The position numbers were made by a program, and so were the translations under genes. From assembly GCF_012516375.2 (NCBI RefSeq), contig NZ_CP051204.2:5208001-5272000 (forward strand): a stretch of DNA of 64,000 nt, written 5' to 3'. The stretch comes from Chitinophaga oryzae (GTDB lineage: Bacteria; Bacteroidota; Bacteroidia; Chitinophagales; Chitinophagaceae). Under the pieces are notes generated by a model. It did no database searches and was not told the DNA's origin. It saw only the letters and a list, made by a program, of their open reading frames with translations. Positions within the stretch are counted from its first letter, which is position 1; each line of letters begins with the position of its first letter. This document shows positions 44,100 through 52,504 of this stretch, piece after piece.

Positions 44100-46241
44100 A
44101 TGAAACAGCTTCTCTCACTGCTTCTGCTGCTCTTTACCAGTTACACTGTCTTTGCACAAAAAACCATCCGTTACGATCTTTATGTGGGCGATACTATGGT
44201 CCACTATTCCGGCAAAATGAAGCACGCACTGGCTATCAACGGCACCATTCCCGGTCCGGTCCTCCACTTCACCGAAGGAGATACCGCCGAAATATATGTT
44301 CACAACACCCTGAACGAAGAAACTTCCATCCACTGGCATGGCCTGATACTGCCCAACCAGGAAGACGGCGTGCCCTACCTGACCACACAACCTATTAAAG
44401 CCGGCCAGACCCATAAGTTCCGCTTTCCCGTAGTGCAACACGGCACCTATTGGTACCACAGCCATACCATGTTCCAGGAACAAAGCGGCATGTATGGCTC
44501 CATCGTTTTCCATGAAAGAAACGCCGCCCCGCAAAAGGAAGAAGTGGTGCTGCTCAGCGACTGGACCGACATCCATCCGCACCAGGTGAACCGTATGCTG
44601 CACAATGCGAGCGACTGGTTCGCCATCAAAAAAGGATCTACCCAGAGTTATGCCGAAGCCGTCAAAAAAGGCTATTTCGGCACGAAAGTCACCAACGAAT
44701 GGAAACGGATGAACGCTATGGACGTGAGTGACGTATACTACGAGCGTTTCCTTACCAACGGCCAGCCACAGGCTGCCGCTCCCGCTTACAAGGCGGGCGA
44801 CAAAGTACGGCTGCGGGTCATCAACGGCAGCTCTTCCACCTATTTCTGGCTTAACTATGGCGGCGGCAAGCTCACTGTGGTGGCCAACGACGGCGCCGAT
44901 GTGGAACCCCTGGAAGTAGACCGCCTGCTGGTAGGCGTATCCGAAACATACGATGTGATCGTGACCATCCCTGACAACAAAAGCTACGAATTCCTCGCCA
45001 CCGCGGAAGACCGTACCAACAGCACGTCGCTGTGGTTAGGTGACGGTGATAAAGTAGCAGCCCGCCATCTCCCCAAGCTCAAATACTTCGAAGGGATGAA
45101 AATGATGAACGACATGATGCGCATGGATGGCAACCTCGATACCAGCGGCGGCATGATGATGACCAACCAGACCATGGACATGAACACCGTCATGTACCCG
45201 GAGATCACCGAACCTGACTCCTCCGCCGGCGATATCGTGACGCTCAACTACGGCATGCTCAAAGCGCCCGCAAAAACCACCCTGCCGGCAGGGCCTGTAA
45301 GGGAGTTTAAGTTTGAGCTGACCGGCAACATGAACCGCTATGTATGGACCATCAACAACAAAACCGTTTCTGAAACAGACAAGATACTGATCAGGAAAGG
45401 AGAGAACGTACGCATAGTCCTGTACAACAACACCATGATGCGCCATCCCATGCACCTGCATGGCCATTTCTTCCGGGTACTCAACGGCCAGGGAGAATAC
45501 GCTCCGCTGAAAACCGTGCTGGACATCATGCCTATGGAGGTGGACACCATTGAGTTTGCCGCCAGCGAAAGCGGCGACTGGTTCTTTCACTGTCACATCC
45601 TGTACCATATGATGAGCGGGATGGGCCGTGTGTTCAGCTATGAAGATTCCCCTCCCAACCCGCAGGTGCCCGACCCCGTAAAAGCTTACCGGATGCTGAA
45701 ACGCGACGACCGTATGCTGTATCTTATGGGCCAGGTAGGCCTGGAAAGCAACGGCAGCGACGGCGAGATTATGCTTTCCAACACCCGTTACCGCCTCTCC
45801 GCCGAATGGCGTATAGGCCTCAACGATAAGAATGGTTACGAAAACGAGACGCACTTCGGCCGTTATTTCGGTAAAAACCAGTGGCTGCTGGGTTATGTAG
45901 GCTGGGACGTCCGTTACCGTAAAATGGGCGACGATCACGAAAAGAACCTGTTTGGCCAGCGCAGCACAAAAGACTTCCGGCAGGTGCTGCACCTCGGCGT
46001 ACAATACACGCTGCCGATGCTCATCCTGGCCGACGCCTCCATCGATACCGACGGCAGGCTGCGTATACAGCTGATGCGCGACGACGTGCCCGTCACGAGA
46101 AGATTACGGTTCAACTTTATGGTCAACACTGACAAAGAGTATATGGCCGGTTTCCGGTACATCTTCACCCGCAACTTTGCCCTTTCCACTCACTACGACA
46201 GCGACATGGGCTTCGGTGCCGGGATAACGTTATCCTACTAG
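44100..46241 (+). CDS. Multicopper oxidase with a C-terminal barrel-like extension
   Basis: 713 aa with a signal peptide (to FAQ20). All copper ligand blocks are present: HWHG (78-81), HSH (120-122), HPMHLHGH (449-456) and HCHILYHMMSGM (497-508), giving type 1 ligands His449, Cys498, His503 and Met508. A Met-rich segment lies at about 335-375 (MKMMNDMMRMDG; MMMTNQTMDM), typical of copper-resistance oxidases that convert Cu+ to Cu2+. After about residue 525 a further 190 residues do not belong to the oxidase. They alternate like outer-membrane beta strands (YRLSAEWRIGLNDKNGYENE; GFGAGITLSY) and recall CopB. It is thus a possible CopA/CopB-type fusion. Confidence 0.93.
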   Translation: MKQLLSLLLLLFTSYTVFAQKTIRYDLYVGDTMVHYSGKMKHALAINGTIPGPVLHFTEGDTAEIYVHNTLNEETSIHWHGLILPNQEDGVPYLTTQPIKAGQTHKFRFPVVQHGTYWYHSHTMFQEQSGMYGSIVFHERNAAPQKEEVVLLSDWTDIHPHQVNRMLHNASDWFAIKKGSTQSYAEAVKKGYFGTKVTNEWKRMNAMDVSDVYYERFLTNGQPQAAAPAYKAGDKVRLRVINGSSSTYFWLNYGGGKLTVVANDGADVEPLEVDRLLVGVSETYDVIVTIPDNKSYEFLATAEDRTNSTSLWLGDGDKVAARHLPKLKYFEGMKMMNDMMRMDGNLDTSGGMMMTNQTMDMNTVMYPEITEPDSSAGDIVTLNYGMLKAPAKTTLPAGPVREFKFELTGNMNRYVWTINNKTVSETDKILIRKGENVRIVLYNNTMMRHPMHLHGHFFRVLNGQGEYAPLKTVLDIMPMEVDTIEFAASESGDWFFHCHILYHMMSGMGRVFSYEDSPPNPQVPDPVKAYRMLKRDDRMLYLMGQVGLESNGSDGEIMLSNTRYRLSAEWRIGLNDKNGYENETHFGRYFGKNQWLLGYVGWDVRYRKMGDDHEKNLFGQRSTKDFRQVLHLGVQYTLPMLILADASIDTDGRLRIQLMRDDVPVTRRLRFNFMVNTDKEYMAGFRYIFTRNFALSTHYDSDMGFGAGITLSY

Positions 46242-46250
46242 TCACGGCTC

Positions 46251-46270
46251 CCCGGGGCTCCCGCCCCGGG
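46251..46270. repeat. CCCGGGG palindrome after the oxidase gene
   Basis: CCCGGGGC (46251-46258) and GCCCCGGG (46263-46270) form an 8-bp stem with a 4-base loop and no T-run. Similar to the hairpins at 39263 and 60169. Confidence 0.5.
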
Positions 46271-46281
46271 CACCAATAACA

Positions 46282-46307
46282 CATCGAATAAAATATTATA
46301 TTCGATG
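46282..46307. promoter_or_regulatory. Inverted repeat directly upstream of the epimerase start
   Basis: CATCGAATA (46282-46290) and TATTCGATG (46299-46307) form a perfect 9-bp inverted repeat with an 8-base A+T spacer, ending one base before the ATG at 46309. It also contains TATATTCG, near the -7 consensus. It could be an operator for a dimeric regulator or an RNA hairpin over the start. Confidence 0.5.
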
Positions 46308-46308
46308 C

Positions 46309-47283
46309 ATGAAAATCGCAATCACCGGCGCAACGGGTTATATCGGCTCTGTCCTCACACCCTTGCTGCTGGCCCAGGGACACCAGTTAAGCATTCACGC
46401 CCGGAAAACCCAGCCCTCCGTCAACGGTGTTACCTACGTATATGGCTCCCTGTTAGATCCTGATTTTGCCGCCACCTTTGTAGCAGATATGGATGTGGTC
46501 ATTCATATGGCGGCAGTTATCTCGGTGAGCGATACCCCCGATATGGAGGCCTTTCACTTCAATACCACCGCCACCCGGCTGTTGGCCGAAGCTGCGCAGC
46601 AGGCCAGCGTCCGTCGGTTTTTGTACATCAGCTCCATCACCGCATACGAGCAGGCCCCTTATGATATGCCGATGGACGAGACCCGTCCGTACACACAGGC
46701 GATGCGTTACAGTTATGATCATTCCAAGGCCGTGTCCCAGGAGATAGCCTTGGCCTGTAACGGGCCGCAGCTGGAGGTGATCGCACTGGCGCCTACGGCC
46801 GTTATCGGCCCGTTTGACCGGCGCCCATCTCTGATCGGCGATGCCGTAGTGCGTATTTACCGGGGGAAGATACCCGCGATATTTCCGGGCGGTGTGGACT
46901 TCGTCGATGTCAGGCAGGTGGCCGAGGCTGTTTCCCGGGCGTTGACAGCCGGTACGCCCGGACAAGCCTATATCCTCAGCGGTGAATGGATGACGCTGAA
47001 AACATTAGCCGCGCATATTGCACAGATCAAAGGAAAACGTATATTCCTTCCCGTATTGCCCCTGTGGCTGGTAATGGGGCTGTTGCCGCTGGTACGTGCC
47101 TTTGCGCGGCTCACCGGCGGCGCGCCGTTCTACACCAGGCAATCCGTATACAACCTTATCCGCAGCAACAAAAAGATAGACAGCAGCAAAGCGAAGAAGG
47201 AACTGGGCTTTCATCCGGGCCGTCTCGCCGACACTTTACAGGACACCATCGTATGGTTTAAAGAAAATAAGATGCTCCCATGA
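46309..47283 (+). CDS. NAD-dependent epimerase/3beta-HSD-like dehydrogenase
   Basis: 324 aa, extended short-chain dehydrogenase. Rossmann motif GATGYIG at 7-13, active-site Ser109/Ser110 region (LYISSITAYE) and YxxxK with Tyr136 and Lys140 (YSYDHSK). The late block FVDVRQVAEAVSRAL and a hydrophobic segment near 250 resemble 3beta-hydroxysteroid dehydrogenase-like proteins that act on lipid or sterol-like alcohols. Its stop overlaps the start of the next gene by 4 bases (ATGA), so the two act together. Substrate unknown. Confidence 0.87.
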   Translation: MKIAITGATGYIGSVLTPLLLAQGHQLSIHARKTQPSVNGVTYVYGSLLDPDFAATFVADMDVVIHMAAVISVSDTPDMEAFHFNTTATRLLAEAAQQASVRRFLYISSITAYEQAPYDMPMDETRPYTQAMRYSYDHSKAVSQEIALACNGPQLEVIALAPTAVIGPFDRRPSLIGDAVVRIYRGKIPAIFPGGVDFVDVRQVAEAVSRALTAGTPGQAYILSGEWMTLKTLAAHIAQIKGKRIFLPVLPLWLVMGLLPLVRAFARLTGGAPFYTRQSVYNLIRSNKKIDSSKAKKELGFHPGRLADTLQDTIVWFKENKMLP

Positions 47284-48047
47284 ATGCATACCCTTCTCTT
47301 CAGCAGTACTACCTTTTTATCGGCGGCTGGTCTGCCATCGGCATCATTGCAGCGCTTTACCTGCTGCGGCGTGAGGCCCCCTACGGACGCTTTACCTCCG
47401 AGAAATGGGGCCCGATGATCAGTAATAAACTGGGATGGATATTAATGGAGACCACCGTGCTGGTATCATTCTTTATATGGCAGCCGCCAACAGCGGTAAA
47501 ATGGACCTCACCCGCCGGTGTGATGACCGGTATGTTCCTGCTGCATTACCTGCACCGCAGTTTCGTATATCCGTTTATGATACGTACCAGGGGTAAGAAG
47601 ATGCCGCTGGTCATTATGTTGTCGGCGGTCTTATTTAACATGGTCAATGGCTCGTTGCTGGGCTCCTGGTTTGCGCATTATGCCACGTATCCGGACAACT
47701 GGTTTACCAGCCTCCCCTTCATAGCAGGCACCTGCTGCTTTTTTGCCGGTATGGCGATCAACTGGTCGGCGGATTATCACCTGATAGGTCTGCGCGGCAA
47801 ACATGATACCGGTTACAAGCTACCGCAGGGCGGGCTGTTTGAATACGTCACCTCCCCCAACCTCATGGGCGAGATCCTTGAATGGGGCGGCTATGCGCTG
47901 TTGACATGGAGTGCGCCGGCGCTGGCTTTCTTTATCTGGACCTGCGCCAACCTGGTGCCAAGGGCGGCCGCCAACCAGCGATGGTACCGGCAACGGTTCC
48001 GGGACTACCCTGCACAACGGCGGATACTGATCCCTTTCCTCTGGTAA
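47280..48047 (+). CDS. Steroid 5-alpha-reductase-like membrane protein
   Basis: 255 aa with about six membrane helices. The C-terminal 3-oxo-5-alpha-steroid 4-dehydrogenase domain is clear: NWSADYHLIGLRG, YKLPQGGLFEYVTSPNLMGE, ILEWGGYALLTWSAPALAFF and a final RWYRQRFRDYPAQRRILIPF. These enzymes use NADPH to reduce a C=C bond next to a keto group in sterols or related lipids. The 4-base overlap with a 3beta-HSD-like gene suggests a two-step lipid or steroid conversion. It ends 3 bases from the convergent gene at 48051. Confidence 0.88.
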   Translation: MNAYPSLQQYYLFIGGWSAIGIIAALYLLRREAPYGRFTSEKWGPMISNKLGWILMETTVLVSFFIWQPPTAVKWTSPAGVMTGMFLLHYLHRSFVYPFMIRTRGKKMPLVIMLSAVLFNMVNGSLLGSWFAHYATYPDNWFTSLPFIAGTCCFFAGMAINWSADYHLIGLRGKHDTGYKLPQGGLFEYVTSPNLMGEILEWGGYALLTWSAPALAFFIWTCANLVPRAAANQRWYRQRFRDYPAQRRILIPFLW

Positions 48048-48050
48048 TAT

Positions 48051-49178
48051 TCAGTAAGCTTTGATCTGTAAGCAGGAAGGCGCCGGCATGGTCAGCTCCG
48101 TACCTGTTCTCTTCAACAATCCTGTTTGTACGTTGCGTTCAAACACCACTATGTTATTGCTCATTTGATTGGCCACCAGCAGGTATCTGCCGGTAGGATC
48201 GATCACGAAGTTACGCGGATGATTACCTCCGGCAGACTGATGTGCGATTTTTCTGAGCAGCCCCGATACCGGATCGATCGCGTAGGTGACGATGATATTT
48301 TCATCCATACGGGTGGAAACGTACAGGAAACGGCCATCCGGCGAGGTATGAATGTCAGCGCCTCCATAGTTATCGCCTTTTCTGCGTGTATAGTGCGCCG
48401 TTATCCGCTGCAGGCTGTCGAGCCTGCCGTTGCCATACCGGTAAACGCTGACCATGCCCGACAATTCTTCTATGCAATAAGCCAGGGGCAGGCGGGGATG
48501 AAAGGTAAAGTGCCGCGGGCCGCTGCCGGGTACCGTCGCGGTAAAGGGCGGCGTGGCCGGCTGCAATGGCTGCGCGTTGTCAGCATCAAAAGAGAAACAA
48601 CGGATTTTGTCCGCTCCGAGGTCCGGCAGCAACAGAAAACGGTGCGTTGGGTCCAGCACCGCCGAATGGACATGCGAACTACGTTGCCGGTCTGTGAGGC
48701 TGCTGTCCCTGAATACCAGCACCTGTGCGGCCTTGCCGATGTAGCCGTCTTTTACGGGTAGCACCGCGGCGCAACCGCCGGTGTAATTTGCTACTGCCAG
48801 CCAGCGCCGGCTGTTATGCTCGGTGATATATACCGGGTTTTCGCCGCCGGCAGGCTGGCTGCTGCGCCATACGGCCTCCCCTGTCTCCGGGTTGAAGCTG
48901 TAGCTGGTGACGCTGCCGGCCCCCGGCGTCTGCGCCTCCGTACAGGCGTACAGGTAATGGCCGTCTGCCGAAGGCACCAGGTAAGCCGGGTTCAACACCT
49001 GGCTAACGGCGCTGGCTGCCTGTACTGTGCCGTCACCGGGATTAAACCGGTAGATATAGATGCCCGCCTTGCTTTTATCCTGGTTATAGGAACCGACAAA
49101 CAAATAATAACGCTGCGCAAATAACAGCTGGCTGACACCCAGGGGCAGCAGGCTCAATAACAGGAATTTCTTTCTCAA
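48051..49178 (-). CDS. Secreted lactonase-type seven-bladed propeller (6-phosphogluconolactonase-like)
   Basis: 375 aa from a TTG start at 49178, chosen because it puts the signal peptide (LRKKFLLLSLLPLGVSQLLF) at the N-terminus. ATG starts at 49253 or 49289 add 25-37 polar residues before it. The lactonase family is shown by FVGSYNQDKSKAGIYIYRFN, VLNPAYLVPSADGHYLYACT, VPGSGPRHFTFHPRLPLAYC and GGNHPRNFVIDPTGRYLLVA. These proteins include YbhE/Pgl, but secreted Bacteroidetes members act outside the cytoplasm on unknown sugar lactones or serve as binding propellers. Confidence 0.85.
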   Translation of the reverse strand: MRKKFLLLSLLPLGVSQLLFAQRYYLFVGSYNQDKSKAGIYIYRFNPGDGTVQAASAVSQVLNPAYLVPSADGHYLYACTEAQTPGAGSVTSYSFNPETGEAVWRSSQPAGGENPVYITEHNSRRWLAVANYTGGCAAVLPVKDGYIGKAAQVLVFRDSSLTDRQRSSHVHSAVLDPTHRFLLLPDLGADKIRCFSFDADNAQPLQPATPPFTATVPGSGPRHFTFHPRLPLAYCIEELSGMVSVYRYGNGRLDSLQRITAHYTRRKGDNYGGADIHTSPDGRFLYVSTRMDENIIVTYAIDPVSGLLRKIAHQSAGGNHPRNFVIDPTGRYLLVANQMSNNIVVFERNVQTGLLKRTGTELTMPAPSCLQIKAY

Positions 49179-49313
49179 GGGATGTATCCGTTTTAACGTG
49201 AAAGGATAGCGCGTGACCGTCTGCAAAACTATCAAAGCATCTCCGGAAATCATAATTACATCTCCCCCAAAAAATTGATAAAACGCCAACCCGCCAACAG
49301 ACCGGCATGAATA

Positions 49314-49345
49314 TTTGGTAAAACCAACTCGTTAACGTATTTTTG
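49314..49345 (+). promoter_or_regulatory. Consensus Bacteroidetes promoter for the macro-domain gene
   Basis: TTTG at 49314-49317, a 20-base spacer and TATTTTTG at 49338-49345: both elements match the TTTG-N20-TAnnTTTG consensus exactly, 24 bases before the ATG. Confidence 0.8.
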
Positions 49346-49369
49346 ACGCAAAGTAAAATTTAAAGACAG

Positions 49370-49843
49370 ATGAGGGAGATAAGGTACATCCGGGGAGACG
49401 CCACGCAACCCATTGGCGACGGTAAGAAAATAATCGTCCATATCTGTAATGATATCGGGCGTTGGGGAAAAGGATTCGTGCTGGCGTTGTCCGCCCGTTG
49501 GCCGCAGCCGGAAAAGGAATATCGTGACTGGTATGCCTCCGGGGAAAATTTTGCGTTGGGGAATGCGCAGCTCGTAGCAGTGGCGCCGCAACTGTGGGTG
49601 GCAAATGTGATCGGCCAGCATAAAATCACCAACGGGAAAGGCGGCCTCCCTCCCGTCCGGTATGAAGCCATACAGGAAGGATTACGGCAGGTAGCAACGT
49701 TTGCCTCGGCCCGCAACGCCTCCGTACACATGCCCCGCATAGGCTGCGGGCTCGCCGGCGGCACCTGGGATAAGATAGCGCCTATCATTCAGCAGGAGCT
49801 GACAACTACAGGCATCGATGTGACCGTGTATGACTTCAATTAG
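49370..49843 (+). CDS. Macro-domain protein (ADP-ribose-binding/deacylase type)
   Basis: 157 aa, a single macro domain: IRGDATQPIGDGKKIIVHIC, the loop NDIGRWGKGFVLAL (the catalytic and binding loop of this class), NVIGQHKITNGKGGLPPVRY and HMPRIGCGLAGGTWDKIAPI. Such proteins bind ADP-ribose and remove it, or remove acyl or phosphate groups from it (Appr-1-P processing type). It is cytoplasmic, transcribed alone from a consensus promoter. Its last 8 bases overlap the end of the convergent VOC gene. Confidence 0.9.
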   Translation: MREIRYIRGDATQPIGDGKKIIVHICNDIGRWGKGFVLALSARWPQPEKEYRDWYASGENFALGNAQLVAVAPQLWVANVIGQHKITNGKGGLPPVRYEAIQEGLRQVATFASARNASVHMPRIGCGLAGGTWDKIAPIIQQELTTTGIDVTVYDFN

Positions 49844-50192
49844 GGATTTCCGTTAGTTCTATTTTTCGGCCGTCAGGGTCCTGGACTATCGCGCGGTAAC
49901 CCCACTCGCTTTTTTCCGGCATGCTAACAACGGGCATATGCTGTTGTTGCAGACGTGCAATCAGTTCATCGAGATGCGTCACCCCGAAACCTAAACGCGT
50001 AGTATTATCTGCAACAAGGGCATTTGCAGGCAAAGGATAAATTTCAATCACAGGCAACCCGTTTTTACTGGCATAGTGAAAAGGACCTTTGCCGTGCTGA
50101 TGGTATTCAAACTCGATCCCCAGCAGCGTGTAGAACGCGGCGAGTGTTTCCGGTTGACGGGTTTTGATGACGAGGAGTTGCAGATGCGTCAT
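49836..50192 (-). CDS. VOC (glyoxalase/bleomycin-resistance) superfamily protein
   Basis: 118 aa with two beta-alpha-beta-beta-beta units: LLVIKTRQPETLAAFYTLLG, HYASKNGLPVIEIYPLP, LGFGVTHLDELIARLQQQHM and YRAIVQDPDGRKIELTEI. A metal triad of His/Glu residues is plausible but its reaction cannot be told. Small stand-alone VOC proteins range from lyases to drug-binding proteins. It overlaps the macro-domain gene by 8 bases at its 3-prime end. Confidence 0.85.
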   Translation of the reverse strand: MTHLQLLVIKTRQPETLAAFYTLLGIEFEYHQHGKGPFHYASKNGLPVIEIYPLPANALVADNTTRLGFGVTHLDELIARLQQQHMPVVSMPEKSEWGYRAIVQDPDGRKIELTEIPN

Positions 50193-50229
50193 GATGCGAC
50201 TAAACTGTTTTTAAAGAAAAATATGCCTA

Positions 50230-51270
50230 TTACCCCTTTACCAATTCCTGTATAAGCTCCGTAAAACTCTCCGCATACACCTCAAAATCCCAGTCCCCCT
50301 GCCCGTGCAATGCCATCAGCACCGGGGCATCGCCGTCTTTAATGGCCGACAAATCCAGGCAATAGGGATCGGCGCCGTCATCGCCAATGACCAGTAGATG
50401 AGAGGGCCAGTCGGCCAGCGGCTCGCCGCTGATACCGTTGTAAGCATAGCCTCCCTGCCGCTCCGCCAGTTCATGTGCGCCATACAGGGAAAGCCCTTCG
50501 GTAAAATGCGGTCCGGTCAAAGTCACTTTCAGCGGGGAATAATATTGCAGAAAGATAAGATAGACCTCCGGCAGCGTCCAACGCTCACGGATGTACGCCA
50601 TATCTTTTTCATCGGCCACGGTCAGCCAGTCGGAAGGGTTCGCATGATCTCTATTTTTCCGCCGTTTTTTCTCCAGCTGCTTATCCAGTCTGGCCATCAG
50701 TTTCTCAAAATCATTACCGGGATGCAGTAACGACGGGTGCACCTGTGGCGGTGCGTATCCCGCTCCGTCGGGGTATCCCTGCTCCTGCCAGGCTTGCAGT
50801 TCTGTGAGCCGCAGCTGTTCCGGCTTCCAGTAGCCCGGGTCACCAGGCAGCTCTCTGTCGAAAGGCTGACGGCTGTACATCGCCAGGCTCTTGATCGCCT
50901 TGGCGCGTTGTTCCGTTGACCGGTCTCCGTTCAGCGCCAGCACCAGCAGGATGGGATAAGCGTCACGGCCGGCTGTTGCCAGCAGCCCGTCTACAGCCCA
51001 ATAGGCAAGCGGCGGTTGTGTTACCGCCCATTCGAAAAAGGGACGCCATACACTTTCACCGGGAGCTACCAGGCGGACAATATCAGCCATCAGGTATCCC
51101 CGCCAGTGCAACAGCTGTCCTTCACGGGCATAACGTACCAGCGATGCTATAACGGCCTGCCGGTCCTTACCGGCATAACTGCGGATAAGTTTATCTTTCA
51201 GGGTGGCGAATTTGCTGCCATCCTTCTCTGCAAACAAAGTATCGGTCAGGTTAACTACAGTATTACTCAT
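50230..51270 (-). CDS. SMI1/KNR4 (SUKH)-domain protein
   Basis: 346 aa from the ATG at 51270 (MSNTVVNLTDTLFAEKDGSK). The longer frame to 51324 would run into the neighbour's spacer. The N-terminal half is a helical HEAT-like segment (LLHWRGYLMADIVRLVAPGE; YWAVDGLLATAGRDAYPILL). The C-terminal half is SUKH: RERWTLPEVYLIFLQYYSPL, LYGAHELAERQGGY, DWPSHLLVIGDDGADPYCLD and GQGDWDFEVYAESFTELIQE. SUKH domains often neutralise nuclease toxins, but no toxin gene is adjacent, so it may be an orphan immunity gene or housekeeping. Confidence 0.8.
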   Translation of the reverse strand: MSNTVVNLTDTLFAEKDGSKFATLKDKLIRSYAGKDRQAVIASLVRYAREGQLLHWRGYLMADIVRLVAPGESVWRPFFEWAVTQPPLAYWAVDGLLATAGRDAYPILLVLALNGDRSTEQRAKAIKSLAMYSRQPFDRELPGDPGYWKPEQLRLTELQAWQEQGYPDGAGYAPPQVHPSLLHPGNDFEKLMARLDKQLEKKRRKNRDHANPSDWLTVADEKDMAYIRERWTLPEVYLIFLQYYSPLKVTLTGPHFTEGLSLYGAHELAERQGGYAYNGISGEPLADWPSHLLVIGDDGADPYCLDLSAIKDGDAPVLMALHGQGDWDFEVYAESFTELIQELVKG

Positions 51271-51292
51271 GGGCTGCAAGGTACAACATATC

Positions 51293-52438
51293 TCAGATGC
51301 CTGCGCGGCGTATCGCCTGTTCAATGTCTGCTTTCAGGTCTGCCGCATCTTCAATGCCGGCAGAGAGCCGTAGCAGATTATCAGCGATACCCAGCTCCTG
51401 GCGGGCGGCAGCCGACAATGCCCTATGGGAGGTAGTGGACGGCTGACAGATCAGGCTTTCCACGCCACCTAGGCTCAGCGCAGGCTTTATCAGTTCAAGA
51501 TGGCCCAGGAAAGCCTGCAGTTGGTCCGACGTAGCATTCAGTTCAAAGGATAACATCCCGCCGAAGGCGGACATCTGTTCACAGGCCAGCTGGTAATCGC
51601 AGTGGGAAGGCAACCCGGGGTAGAACACCTGTCCTACTTCCGGGCATACCGACAGGTACTCCGCGAGTGCAAGTCCGTTGGCATTATGCTGCTGTACCCG
51701 CAAGGCCAGGGTTTTAAGGCTTCTCTCCGCCAGATAACACTCCTGCGGCGCCAGTGACCCGCCATACATTTTGGCGGTATCCATGATCCTGCTGCGATGT
51801 TCTTCATCCGCAGCCACCAGTACGCCAAAAGGCAGGTCGTTATGGCCTCCCAGGTACTTGGTGCCGCTGTGTATAACGATGTCGATACCAAGCAGCAAAG
51901 GCTGCTGGTTGATCGGCGTGGCAAACGTATTGTCAACGATGGTAACAATCCCTCTGCTGGCAGCCAGCGAGGCCACAGCTTTCAGGGGAACGATGTTGAG
52001 CAGCGGGTTGGCCGGCGTTTCGAGGTAGATCACTTTAGTATCTTTTTCGAGCTGCGCTTCAAATTCAGCGAGCGTATTACCGGCATAACTGCAACGGATA
52101 CCCCGTTTAGGCAGTTCCTGCTCCGCCAGCTTCCAGGTGCCACCGTAGAGATCGCGCGAAAAGAGCACATGGTCCCCCTGTTGCGCGAACGAAAGGATAG
52201 CCGTGCTGATGGCGGCCATCCCGGAGCTATGTGCGATGCCCCAGCTGCCTTTTTCAAGGTTGGCGACGATCTGCCCCACCCGCTGCTGGTTATACGTAGA
52301 ATAAAAACCAGGATACCGCAGCGCATCTGTATCTCCATAAGCGTAGGCTACCGCGGGCATCACGGCGGCGGTCACCGCCCCGTCAGGGGCGCCGGACGGC
52401 TCCAGCGGATGCACGCATAATGTACCAGTGCTTTTCAT
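51293..52438 (-). CDS. PLP-dependent transsulfuration enzyme (cystathionine gamma-synthase/lyase family)
   Basis: 381 aa. Cys/Met metabolism PLP family: YSTYNQQRVGQIVANLE, SSGMAAISTAILSFAQQGDH, VIYLETPANPLLNI, VDNTFATPINQQPL and the PLP lysine Lys194 in SGTKYLGGHND. The C-terminal SLGGVESLICQPSTTSHRAL is conserved. It splits or builds thioethers of cysteine, homocysteine or methionine. Synthase, gamma-lyase and methionine-gamma-lyase cannot be told apart safely here. A 22-base gap separates it from the downstream SUKH gene. Confidence 0.9.
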   Translation of the reverse strand: MKSTGTLCVHPLEPSGAPDGAVTAAVMPAVAYAYGDTDALRYPGFYSTYNQQRVGQIVANLEKGSWGIAHSSGMAAISTAILSFAQQGDHVLFSRDLYGGTWKLAEQELPKRGIRCSYAGNTLAEFEAQLEKDTKVIYLETPANPLLNIVPLKAVASLAASRGIVTIVDNTFATPINQQPLLLGIDIVIHSGTKYLGGHNDLPFGVLVAADEEHRSRIMDTAKMYGGSLAPQECYLAERSLKTLALRVQQHNANGLALAEYLSVCPEVGQVFYPGLPSHCDYQLACEQMSAFGGMLSFELNATSDQLQAFLGHLELIKPALSLGGVESLICQPSTTSHRALSAAARQELGIADNLLRLSAGIEDAADLKADIEQAIRRAGI

Positions 52439-52504
52439 GACTACTGCTTTTGATTCTTCCTAAAATTACCCAAAAGGGCAAAGGAAAGCAAGCAGCAGGG
52501 GTAT

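Noticed and set aside
50230..51270. SUKH protein as immunity to the eCIS toxin
   Set aside because: It is over 12 kb away on the other strand, and a fitting immunity gene lies directly next to the toxin.
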